This document shows positions 1-7,047 of a DNA stretch of 64,000 nt, piece after piece. The stretch's first letter is position 1. Every line of letters starts with the position of its first letter. The notes beneath the pieces were generated by a model. That model was not told the DNA's origin, made no database searches, and saw nothing but the letters and a program-made list of their open reading frames with translations. The stretch spans positions 1 through 64,000 of the forward strand of contig UQQT01000005.1 of assembly GCA_900543395.1 (NCBI GenBank), read 5' to 3'. The translations under genes were made by a program, and so were the position numbers. Source of the stretch: an uncultured Oscillospiraceae bacterium (GTDB lineage Bacteria; Bacillota; Clostridia; Oscillospirales; Acutalibacteraceae).

Positions 1-30
1 TTCCGATTGATTTCGGAGCCGCCGTGACTG

Positions 31-1395
31 TTAATGAATTTTAATGAATGAAAATTCGGGAACGTCTCTTGCCGAGGTAATTATTATCTTGATTTTCGAA
101 GTTTTCCTCTCGGAGAGCTTTACGATTTTTCTGGCTCCCACGGTCGTTCCGTACGCGCCGTAATCCGTCTGCCAGCCCTCTGTATTGTCATAATACTTAA
201 CGGTGAAGCTTTCGACTCTCTGTCCCTCGGCTGTATTTTCGCCGAAGTCGAGATATTTTACCGCCTTTTCTTCGCCCATATCTATAACGATTTCACGTTG
301 TGTTTCACTGTTGTTATAAGGTGTGACGGTTATTTCTGCGTTTTCGGCAATGTTGACGCCGAACTCCGAATTAATTTTATCGCCGAGTTCTTTCAGTCTT
401 TTAACATCCGATTCGTCGAATTCTCCGTTGGGCATAGGCGGAACGTTGAGAATAAACGACGTGTTGTTTCCTACGGAATTTATATATGTTTTAAACAGTC
501 TGTCGAGCGAATGAGCCTCTTCCTCTGCGTGGTAGAACCAGCCGGGACGAATCGACATGTCGACCTCCGACGGGGCGAATACGAGCCCATTTGAGTATAT
601 TATATTGCTGACGGAGCCTATGTTGTTGTCCGTGTTGTACATGTAGTCAAGACTGCCCTCGTCTGCCAGAGGTCCCGCTCCTGTCTGAACCTCGGAAAAT
701 CCGCACAGCTCTACGGGAACGACCGACCATTCGGCATAGTGCGCGTCTCCGCTCTCGTTTCCGCACCAGCGGATAGGGCCTCTGTCATTGAATATAGTCG
801 CGTCGGGCTGATATTTATGAATAAGCTCAAAGTAACCCTCGAAGTCGTAATTCTGCTTTTTGCCGTTTGCTCCCTCACCGCACGCGCCGTCGAACCATAC
901 GTGGAAAACCTCACCGTAGTTCGTCAGAAGCTCGGTAAGCTGGGCTTTGTAATAGTCGTTGTACGCGTCCGTGCCGTAAAGCTCGCTGTGTCTGTCCCAC
1001 GGGGAGAGATAAAATCCGAATTTAAGTCCGTGACGGCGGCACGCGTCCGAAAATTCGCGGACGATATCGCCCCTGCCGTTTTTGTACGGACTGCTTTTCA
1101 TCGAATGTGACGTGTATTGAGTCTGCCAAAGACAGAATCCGTCGTGGTGCTTCGCCGTTATTACCGCGCCTTTCATGCCCGCCGATTTAATTGCCTCGCA
1201 CCACTGATCACAGTCAAGCTCGGTCGGGTTGAATATTTCGGGCGATTCCTTTCCGCTGCCCCACTCGTTGTTCGTATATGTGTTCGGGCTGAAATGGACA
1301 AACGCGTAAAACGGGGTTTCGGTTATCAGTCTCAATTGATTTTTGTCGGGCTTAACATGCGCCGCCTGTTTTAAAAATTCTTTTATATTATCCAT
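31..1395 (-). CDS. alpha-L-fucosidase, GH29 family
   Basis: About 454 residues, a typical single-domain GH29 size plus a C-terminal beta domain. GH29 enzymes release alpha-linked L-fucose from glycans by a retaining mechanism. Visible family features are the early AKHHDGFCLW stretch, WDRHSELYG in the barrel and HVWFDGACGEG, whose Asp is the expected nucleophile. The C-terminal 90 residues look like a beta-sandwich. No signal peptide is seen, so the enzyme is probably intracellular and acts on imported oligosaccharides. The frame can be extended to a TTG at 1407, but the ATG at 1395 has a GGAG site six bases upstream and is preferred. It follows a terminator on the same strand, so it may depend on read-through or a weak local promoter. 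Confidence 0.9.
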   Translation of the reverse strand: MDNIKEFLKQAAHVKPDKNQLRLITETPFYAFVHFSPNTYTNNEWGSGKESPEIFNPTELDCDQWCEAIKSAGMKGAVITAKHHDGFCLWQTQYTSHSMKSSPYKNGRGDIVREFSDACRRHGLKFGFYLSPWDRHSELYGTDAYNDYYKAQLTELLTNYGEVFHVWFDGACGEGANGKKQNYDFEGYFELIHKYQPDATIFNDRGPIRWCGNESGDAHYAEWSVVPVELCGFSEVQTGAGPLADEGSLDYMYNTDNNIGSVSNIIYSNGLVFAPSEVDMSIRPGWFYHAEEEAHSLDRLFKTYINSVGNNTSFILNVPPMPNGEFDESDVKRLKELGDKINSEFGVNIAENAEITVTPYNNSETQREIVIDMGEEKAVKYLDFGENTAEGQRVESFTVKYYDNTEGWQTDYGAYGTTVGARKIVKLSERKTSKIKIIITSARDVPEFSFIKIH

Positions 1396-1404
1396 TGTAA
1401 TCTC

Positions 1405-1436
1405 CAAAAAAAGACAGGGTCAAACCGACCCTGCCC
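1405..1436 (-). terminator. intrinsic terminator of the zinc-ribbon gene
   Basis: On the minus strand GCAGGGTC and GACCCTGT-type arms close around a short loop and run into seven T residues. It lies between the end of the acidic zinc-ribbon gene and the fucosidase start. Confidence 0.8.
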
Positions 1437-1462
1437 TCTTGTCATTTTTACTTATATTTCGA

Positions 1463-1954
1463 TTATTCGTCGTCCTCGTCCTCGTCAACGATTTCGATTT
1501 CGTCGATAACGTTTCCGCATTTGGGGCATACAAGCTCCGCGTCCTCGTCGTCAAGAACGTCCTCGCCGAATCTGAAAACCTCTCCGCACTCGGGACACTC
1601 GATTTCGTAAACATCCTCGCTGTCGTCAAAGTCGTCGTCATCGTCGTAAATGTCGCATCCCTCGCAGGGGTCGCATCCCTCGCAGGGGTCGCAGTCTCCG
1701 CAGGGCGAATCCTCGTCGTAGAGAATCATCTCAACATCCGAGAGATCCTCGTCGAGAACGTCTATGGCGTCGGAGAGCTCGTCGACCGCGCTTTCGAGAA
1801 CTGTAAGCTCGTCGTCTGCGTCCGAAACGGTTAACGCCATGTCGTCGAGAACGTCGATAATAGCGTTGATTATCTTTGTTTCTTTCTTGTCAGCGTCAAG
1901 CTCGAGTCCCTCTGCAAGACCTCTGAGATATGCGGTTTTTTCCGTAAGTGTCAT
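1463..1954 (-). CDS. acidic CD1247-type protein with Cys-rich repeat and zinc ribbon
   Basis: 163 residues, extremely acidic. The N-terminal 50 residues (MTLTEKTAYLRGLAEGLELD...) form a short helical segment that I recall from clostridial proteins annotated as having a CD1247 N-terminal domain. It is followed by an acidic linker, a Cys-rich block with tandem CEGCDP units at about residues 84-98, an Asp/Glu tract, and a C-terminal zinc ribbon with two CxxC pairs (CPECG and CPKCG). Function is unknown; the ribbon suggests binding of metal, nucleic acid or protein. The gene sits downstream of efp with its own terminator at each end. Confidence 0.75.
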   Translation of the reverse strand: MTLTEKTAYLRGLAEGLELDADKKETKIINAIIDVLDDMALTVSDADDELTVLESAVDELSDAIDVLDEDLSDVEMILYDEDSPCGDCDPCEGCDPCEGCDIYDDDDDFDDSEDVYEIECPECGEVFRFGEDVLDDEDAELVCPKCGNVIDEIEIVDEDEDDE

Positions 1955-2032
1955 AATGATTTCCTCCTGTTCTTCCCGTCTGCACGGGGATATATTTATA
2001 TTAATAAGAGAAAAAAGCTGTGTGATATGTTT

Positions 2033-2070
2033 AAAAAAAGCCGAAACATTTTCATATCGTGTTTCGGCAG
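2033..2070 (-). terminator. intrinsic terminator of efp
   Basis: On the minus strand GCCGAAACA pairs with TGTTTCGGC across a short AT-rich loop and is followed by seven T residues, just past the efp stop codon. Confidence 0.85.
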
Positions 2071-2082
2071 ATTTTAAAATTC

Positions 2083-2640
2083 TTATGCTCTGGACATATA
2101 CTCGCCGGTTCTCGTATCGACCTGGATCATTTCGCCCTCGTTGATAAAGAGAGGAACCTTGATCTCAACGCCGGTTTCGAGCGTGGCGGGTTTAAGAGTG
2201 TTGGTAGCGGTATCGCCCTTGAATCCGGGATCGGTTTTTGTAACCTCAAGAGTTACGAAGTTGGGGGGCTCTACGCCGAAAACCTTGCCTTTGTAGGAGA
2301 GAATACGGCAAACCATGTTTTCCTTAACGAACTTGAAGTTGTCGTTTAAGTCCGACTCGTTGATGGGGATAAGCTCGTACGTTTCGGGATCCATGAAGTA
2401 GTAAAGATCGCCGTCGGAGTAGGAATACTCCATCTCTTTTCTCTCAATAAAAGCGGTGGGGAACTTGTCCGTGGGGTTGAAAGTTCTTTCAACAACTGCT
2501 CCGCCGATAACGTCTTTTATCTTGGTGCGGACGAAAGCCGCGCCCTTACCGGGCTTAACATGCTGGAATTCGATGATCTGATAAACGTTGCCTTCCATTT
2601 CGAAGGTAACGCCGTTTCTGAAGTCACCTGCTGATACCAT
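2083..2640 (-). CDS. efp: elongation factor P
   Basis: 185 residues, full length for EF-P. It binds stalled ribosomes between the P and E sites and promotes peptide-bond formation at polyproline stretches. The three beta-barrel domains can be followed: the N-terminal KOW-like part (MVSAGDFRNGVTFEMEGN), the loop HVKPGKGAAFVRTKIK carrying the Lys tip, and the C-terminal part ending VDTRTGEYMSRA. A strong GGAGG site precedes the ATG. It lies downstream of the M24 peptidase, a frequent arrangement in Firmicutes, but also has its own promoter in the gap. Confidence 0.97.
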   Translation of the reverse strand: MVSAGDFRNGVTFEMEGNVYQIIEFQHVKPGKGAAFVRTKIKDVIGGAVVERTFNPTDKFPTAFIERKEMEYSYSDGDLYYFMDPETYELIPINESDLNDNFKFVKENMVCRILSYKGKVFGVEPPNFVTLEVTKTDPGFKGDTATNTLKPATLETGVEIKVPLFINEGEMIQVDTRTGEYMSRA

Positions 2641-2677
2641 AAGTAATTTTCCTCCAAATATTATAACTTACTATAAT

Positions 2678-2706
2678 AATATAATATATTTCTCTGCGTA
2701 TTTCAA
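2678..2706 (-). promoter_or_regulatory. sigma-A type promoter of efp
   Basis: On the minus strand TTGAAA (2701-2706) and TATATT (2678-2683) are separated by exactly 17 bases. The element lies about 40 bases before the efp start, so efp can be transcribed independently of the peptidase gene. Confidence 0.6.
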
Positions 2707-2720
2707 GAGATTTTTTAATT

Positions 2721-3797
2721 TTAACGTAAAATAATGAGTTCTTTGGGCGAAGAAGCGAGATCGACGTTCCCGTTTTCGGTTACGAGGAGCATATCCTCGA
2801 TTCGAACCCCGAACTGTCCGGGGATGTAAATGCCCGGTTCGTCGGTCACTATATTGCCCGCGTTTAAAACCGCGTCCGAGCGGGGGCTTACAAACGGGTA
2901 CTCGTGAATTTCGATTCCGACTCCGTGTCCCGTTCCGTGACCGAAGCATTCGGCGTATCCTGCGGATTTTATAACGTCCCTTGCGGCGGCGTCGGCTTCT
3001 CTGCACGTAATGCCTGCCTTTACGGTGCTTAATACGGCGTTGTGCGCGGAAAGCACAGTGTTATATACTTCCCTCTGTTTTTCGCTGACGTCTCCGAGAG
3101 CGACGGTCCTTGTCATGTCGGAGTGATAACCGTTTACGACCGCTCCGAAGTCGAACGTCACGAAATCGCCCGATTTGATAACGTTTTCGCCGGGAACGCC
3201 GTGGGGCATGGAGGTTTTCTTTCCCGCGACGGCAATGGTGTCGAACGAAAGAGCCTCCGCGCCGTGCGAGAGCATATAATAATCGAGTTCAAGCTGAACA
3301 TGCTTCTCCGTCATTCCCGGTTTTATAAAGTCAAGAATGTGCAAAAATGCGTCCTCGGCTATCGACTGCGCCTGTCTGACGTAATTAATTTCACGCTCTG
3401 TTTTAACGCTTCTCAACGCGTTTACAATCGTATCGAGTCTGCCGTCGGAAATAAATTCGAAATCCTTAAGCTGTTCGTTTTTTGTTAAATTATTAAAACG
3501 CGAAAGAGTCATTCGGCTTTCTTCGACAGCGATATTTTTTACATTGTTCCTTTTAAAAAGGTCACGAAGCTGTTTATACTGCTCTTTGCCCTCCCTGACT
3601 TCACAGCAGTCAATTGAGTTTTTAGCCGCCTCGATATAACGGGAATCGGTGTAAAAAACGCACTCGTCCCGGCATACCGCGAGAACACCGTCCGACGCGG
3701 GGAATGATGTAAAATACCGTCTGTTTTCCTCCGAAAGTATTATCGCCGCGTCGATTGAATTCTCTTTCATAAGAGACTGCAAAACGTCAATATTCAT
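2721..3797 (-). CDS. M24 family Xaa-Pro aminopeptidase
   Basis: 358 residues, the usual size of the short Firmicute Xaa-Pro peptidases. The N-terminal creatinase-like domain spans about residues 1-130. The pita-bread metallopeptidase domain follows, with the dinuclear metal ligands visible: FDFGAVVNGYHSDMTRT (Asp pair), GHGTGHGVGIEIHE (His), EPGIYIPG (Glu) and GVRIEDMLLV (Glu). It would remove N-terminal residues preceding proline in the cytoplasm. It overlaps the upstream phosphatase gene by 11 bases, indicating co-transcription, and efp follows. Confidence 0.92.
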   Translation of the reverse strand: MNIDVLQSLMKENSIDAAIILSEENRRYFTSFPASDGVLAVCRDECVFYTDSRYIEAAKNSIDCCEVREGKEQYKQLRDLFKRNNVKNIAVEESRMTLSRFNNLTKNEQLKDFEFISDGRLDTIVNALRSVKTEREINYVRQAQSIAEDAFLHILDFIKPGMTEKHVQLELDYYMLSHGAEALSFDTIAVAGKKTSMPHGVPGENVIKSGDFVTFDFGAVVNGYHSDMTRTVALGDVSEKQREVYNTVLSAHNAVLSTVKAGITCREADAAARDVIKSAGYAECFGHGTGHGVGIEIHEYPFVSPRSDAVLNAGNIVTDEPGIYIPGQFGVRIEDMLLVTENGNVDLASSPKELIILR

Positions 3798-4317
3798 CGT
3801 TAAGACCTCTCATCTCAGGGTATTCGTCCTTATATAATTCCATGAATTCTCGTTCTTTTTCGCGCCGTCTTTTGAATTTTGAAGCGAAAAGTATCTCGGG
3901 TGCGGTCGGGTCGACTTTAATTGATACGACGCCCGCTCTGTTCGCCGCGGCAATGTCGTAAAAAAGCTGGTCGCCGATAAACGCGAATCTGTCGGGCGAT
4001 ACTCCCGTATAATTCAATCCCGCGATTATTTTCTTCGGAGACGGTTTTCTTGCGAGGGCAAAGCATTTGATTGAAAACTCACGGCTTATGATCCTTGCCC
4101 GCAGATTGTTTGTATTTGAAATAATGACAAGCTTTAATCCTGCGTCTTTGAGTGATTTAAGCCATTCCTTAACTCCCGGCAGGGGATTAAACGTCATGTC
4201 GAACACTGTGGTATTGTCGAGGTCTATCCCGACAGCCTCAATGCCTATGGATTTTAAAAAATTCGGAGTAATGTCCGCTGCTCTGTAAAAATAATAATTC
4301 GGGATTGCTTCGTTCAT
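3787..4317 (-). CDS. yqeG: YqeG-type HAD superfamily (IIIA) phosphatase
   Basis: 176 residues. The HAD motifs are present: motif I appears as GIDLDNTTVF, motif II as VIISNTNN, the Lys as KPSPKKI and motif III as FIGDQLFYDIAAANRAG. This matches the YqeG/PGP-like family, small cytoplasmic phosphatases whose bacterial substrate is not firmly established. The stop codon overlaps the start of the M24 peptidase gene. It is downstream of rpsU but separated from it by an intrinsic terminator. Confidence 0.85.
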   Translation of the reverse strand: MNEAIPNYYFYRAADITPNFLKSIGIEAVGIDLDNTTVFDMTFNPLPGVKEWLKSLKDAGLKLVIISNTNNLRARIISREFSIKCFALARKPSPKKIIAGLNYTGVSPDRFAFIGDQLFYDIAAANRAGVVSIKVDPTAPEILFASKFKRRREKEREFMELYKDEYPEMRGLNDEY

Positions 4318-4349
4318 AAAAAAGGCGTTCTCCTTGAAAATATACGGGT

Positions 4350-4384
4350 AAAATAAATACGGGCTTCATAACCGAAGCCCGCAC
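4350..4384 (-). terminator. intrinsic terminator of rpsU
   Basis: GCGGGCTTCGG and CCGAAGCCCGT-type arms form a GC-rich hairpin just after the rpsU stop on the minus strand, followed by ATTTATTTT. Confidence 0.75.
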
Positions 4385-4394
4385 TGCATGAACA

Positions 4395-4571
4395 TTATTT
4401 GTATTTGCGCTTACGGGCAGCCTCCGACTTTTTCTTTCTCTTTACAGAAGGCTTCTCGTAGTGCTCTCTCTTACGGACTTCCTGGATAACTCCGTCACGC
4501 GAAGTCTGACGCTTAAAACGTCTGAGAGCGCTGTCCAATGATTCATTTTCTTTTACCTTAATCTGGCTCAC
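4395..4571 (-). CDS. rpsU: 30S ribosomal protein S21
   Basis: 58 residues. The translation starts MSQIKVKENESLDSALRRF and ends in the basic tail KKKSEAARKRKYK, both characteristic of S21. The start is a GTG at 4571 with a strong GGAGGG site six bases upstream; no in-frame ATG precedes it. S21 is a late-assembling small-subunit protein that contacts the 16S 3' domain near the anti-SD. It is followed by its own terminator and appears monocistronic. Confidence 0.96.
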   Translation of the reverse strand: MSQIKVKENESLDSALRRFKRQTSRDGVIQEVRKREHYEKPSVKRKKKSEAARKRKYK

Positions 4572-4769
4572 TGTATTCCCTCCCTCCGCATTTTACCGCA
4601 GGGGTATTCACAATTTATACAGCGTTACTTCATAAAACGTTCGCTGATACCTTGACATTATATAACATAGGGGCGTTTATGTCAAGAGCAAATTTTGTGT
4701 TTTTTATTTCTTTCGTGTTTTTTCGGAGTTTTTTTCTTTTAATGAGGGAGTATTATGTCCGTATTTGAT

Positions 4770-5297
4770 TTAAGCCCCTTTTGCTTCAGGACATTTTGTG
4801 TTGAAAAGCGATTCAGCCTCGTTATATGTTATGCCGAAAATATACGCCATGTCGCCGAACACAGTCTTTTTAATATCGTTTATAAGAATGTCGTCGGCGG
4901 AGCGGGGGCTTTTGCCTGCCTTTATACGCTTGTTTCTGTTCGAGAGCATGCCGAAGAGAATGTATATTGCCGTTTCGCACGTGCCGGAATTTATCATCTC
5001 TCTGAACTTGCCGTTGCGCTCGGACTCGTCGTTAACCCAGACCTCTGAAACTCTCTCGGGGTGGTCGAGAGCGTCGGCTATGTTTTCACGCTCCGGGACG
5101 GGGCCTATCCGCGAAATAAGCACGCTGTTTGTCTCGGGAACGTATATCTTGCTTCCCCTCTCGCCGACGGGGGACAGGACAAAGTAACTCTCGTTTACGC
5201 CGGAGAATTTACGGCGTATTTTGTCCGAGACAACGCATATCCCGTTTGCGCCGTACCGTACGGCGTCGCCGATATTGAATCGAATTAATTTCTCCAT
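4770..5297 (-). CDS. CarD-like/TRCF-domain transcriptional regulator
   Basis: 175 residues. The N-terminal 60 residues (FNIGDAVRYGANGICVVSDK... GSKIYVPETNS) match the CarD/CdnL RNA-polymerase-interacting Tudor-like domain, which contacts the polymerase beta subunit. The C-terminal part is helical, as in CarD proteins that bind promoter DNA near the -10 region. It probably modulates open-complex stability at many promoters. It stands alone on the minus strand with an extended -10 promoter directly upstream. Confidence 0.85.
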   Translation of the reverse strand: MEKLIRFNIGDAVRYGANGICVVSDKIRRKFSGVNESYFVLSPVGERGSKIYVPETNSVLISRIGPVPERENIADALDHPERVSEVWVNDESERNGKFREMINSGTCETAIYILFGMLSNRNKRIKAGKSPRSADDILINDIKKTVFGDMAYIFGITYNEAESLFNTKCPEAKGA

Positions 5298-5329
5298 TTC
5301 TTCCGACCTCCGATTTGTTTGATATATAC

Positions 5330-5338
5330 ATTATAGCA
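5330..5338 (-). promoter_or_regulatory. extended -10 promoter element of the CarD-like gene
   Basis: Minus-strand TGCTATAAT, a perfect extended -10 hexamer, about 35 bases upstream of the CarD-like start codon. No clear -35 hexamer is present at 17 bases, which is typical of extended -10 promoters. Confidence 0.5.
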
Positions 5339-5614
5339 CATTTTAAATGTAATTTATATAGACAAACCGTACAAACTTAAAGCTTTAAGAGAATACATAC
5401 TTTTGTGAAAAACCTCAATATAATATGTATGTAAAAGCCTGTCCGAATTCGAAAATTCTTCATAATCATGTACTTTTTTCATAAGTTTGCACAATTGCCC
5501 GTTCCAAAATCTTGTCTTTTTCAAATTAAAATGTGTAAAACATACAAAAAGCGTTCTTGTAAGCCGATACCCTTTAAGCAAGCAAACAAAAATACAATTA
5601 AACGTCTGTTTTCG
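5339..5614. other. AT-rich intergenic stretch without a supported gene
   Basis: About 275 bases, clearly more AT-rich than the flanking genes, between the divergent CarD-like gene and the malate dehydrogenase-family gene. Short open frames exist on both strands, but they lack ribosome binding sites and have low-complexity translations. No terminator, tRNA or riboswitch fold was recognised. It may be an extended regulatory region for the operon that starts at 5.7 kb. Confidence 0.4.
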
Positions 5615-5643
5615 TTGCATTTCGTATACGTTTGTGATAAAAT
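5615..5643 (+). promoter_or_regulatory. promoter of the malate/fumarate/Hdr-Flx block
   Basis: TTGCAT (5615-5620), a 17-base spacer and TAAAAT (5638-5643), with TG one base upstream of the -10 giving an extended -10. It lies 62 bases before the dehydrogenase start codon. The Rex-like operator at 5632-5649 covers the -10, so binding would block initiation. Confidence 0.65.
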
Positions 5644-5649
5644 TAACAA
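5632..5649. promoter_or_regulatory. Rex-like redox operator overlapping the -10
   Basis: The 18 bases TTGTGATAAAATTAACAA match the published Rex consensus TTGTTAANNNNTTAACAA at 12 of its 14 defined positions, with the right half-site perfect. Rex is the NADH/NAD+-sensing repressor of fermentative genes in Gram-positive bacteria and releases DNA when NADH is high. The site overlaps the extended -10. The downstream genes encode NADH-linked malate/fumarate enzymes, as expected for a Rex target. No rex gene is in the window. Confidence 0.6.
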
Positions 5650-5705
5650 TGAAAAAGGTTGACGATTTATAAACCTGAATCATTATTTTAGGAAGGTGCT
5701 TTAAA

Positions 5706-6818
5706 ATGGCAAAATGTATCGTAGGATGGAAGCTTCTTCACGATTTTATGGTGGATGCTTTCAATGGCGTCGGTGTGCCCAGAGAGGACTGTGAAACCGT
5801 CGTCGATGTAATTCTCGAATCGGACAGACGCGGTATTGAATCGCACGGCTGCAATCGTTTCAAGCCCATTTACATTGACAGAATCGAGGCGGGAATTCAG
5901 AATCCCGTTACGAATTTTGAAATCGTAAAGGAAACCGAGACGACGGCTGTTGTCGACGGTCACGACGGTATGGGTCAGGTCATCGGACACAAAGCGATGC
6001 AGATGGCTATAGACAAGGCTAAGAAATACGGTATGGGTATGGTTGCTGTACGCAATTCGTGCCACTACGGTATCGCGGGTTACTATGCAACCATGGCTAC
6101 AAAAGCCGGATGCATCGGTATCACCGGTACAAACGCCCGTCCCTCCGTTGCGCCCACATTCGGCGTTGAGGGTATGTTCGGAACAAACCCCCTTACCATC
6201 GGCATTCCCACCGATGAGGATTTCGATTTCATTATCGACTGCGCTACTTCAATCACGCAGAACGGTAAAATCGAGTATTACGCAAGAATCAACGAGCCGG
6301 TTCATCCAGGTACGATTATCGACATCGACGGTAACCCCGTTTCGGGCGATGCAGGCGTTGCTCTTAAAAAGATCAGACAGGGCACGGCGGCTCTTACCAC
6401 CCTCGGCGGTATCGGCGAGGCTCTCGGCGGATACAAGGGTTACGGCTACGCAATGGTCGTAGAGCTTCTCTCGGCTGTTCTCCAGGACGGCAGCTACGGC
6501 AAAGCTCTCGACGGCAAGGATGAGAACGGCAAGCTTGTTCCCTATCATCTCGGTCATTTCTTTATTGCAATCGATACCGACCATTTCCTCGGTCAGGAGC
6601 TTACGAGAAAGAAAGCCGGAGAGATTATCAGAAGCGTACGCAACTCGAAGAAGGCTCCCGGACAGGAGCGCATCTACTCGGCAAACGAGAAAGAGTGGGA
6701 GGTATGGCTCAGCCGTAAGGACAGCGGAGTACCCATCAATGACTCCGTTCAGGCGGAGATGATCAAGGTTCGCGATCAGCTCGGACTTACACAGTATAAG
6801 TTCCCGTTTGAGGACTGA
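5706..6818 (+). CDS. Ldh/malate dehydrogenase-family (LDH2/MDH2) NAD(P)-dependent oxidoreductase
   Basis: 370 residues, the size of the LDH2/MDH2 family, which includes malate, sulfolactate, lactate and ureidoglycolate dehydrogenases and is unrelated to classical Rossmann LDH. Family features seen: DRRGIESHGCNRF near residue 40, VRNSCHYGIAGYY around residue 115 carrying the active-site His, GTNPLTIGIP, and the glycine-rich GEALGGYKGYGYA near residue 240. The location before fumarase favours oxaloacetate/malate as substrate, but family specificity cannot be read reliably. An AGGAAGG site precedes the ATG. It is the first gene behind the Rex-like operator. Confidence 0.85.
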   Translation: MAKCIVGWKLLHDFMVDAFNGVGVPREDCETVVDVILESDRRGIESHGCNRFKPIYIDRIEAGIQNPVTNFEIVKETETTAVVDGHDGMGQVIGHKAMQMAIDKAKKYGMGMVAVRNSCHYGIAGYYATMATKAGCIGITGTNARPSVAPTFGVEGMFGTNPLTIGIPTDEDFDFIIDCATSITQNGKIEYYARINEPVHPGTIIDIDGNPVSGDAGVALKKIRQGTAALTTLGGIGEALGGYKGYGYAMVVELLSAVLQDGSYGKALDGKDENGKLVPYHLGHFFIAIDTDHFLGQELTRKKAGEIIRSVRNSKKAPGQERIYSANEKEWEVWLSRKDSGVPINDSVQAEMIKVRDQLGLTQYKFPFED

Positions 6819-6836
6819 TAAACAATTGATTCATTA

Positions 6837-6866
6837 CGATTCGGGGCGTGTATGCGCCCCGAATCG
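6837..6866 (+). terminator. strong intercistronic hairpin without T-run
   Basis: A perfect 12-base stem (CGATTCGGGGCG and its complement) with the loop TGTATG, placed 19 bases after the dehydrogenase stop. No U-tract follows, so it is a poor intrinsic terminator. It may instead be a 3'-end stabiliser or processing barrier. A second, weaker hairpin (CGGCTT/AAGCCG then GATTTT) lies at about 6973-6998, before fumarase. Confidence 0.5.
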
Positions 6867-7047
6867 AACGCGTGATATTTGCCGAAGAGAGGCGTGCATA
6901 CACGCAGTATTATTAAAAGATTTAAAATTTAAAGGGTGCATTATGCCCGGCTCCCTTCGGCAAAAGAAAATTTCGGCTTAAAACAAAGCCGGATTTTAAT
7001 ATATTAATAAATATTTTAAATATATAACGGAAGAAAGGATCTTCATC

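Noticed and set aside
3482..3499. Second Rex-like sequence TTGTTAAATTATTAAAAC
   Set aside because: It lies inside the coding region of the M24 peptidase, away from any promoter, and its right half matches poorly.
5354..5683. Open frame of 109 residues on the minus strand
   Set aside because: AT-rich, low-complexity translation, no ribosome binding site, and it overlaps the promoter and Rex-like operator of the neighbouring operon.
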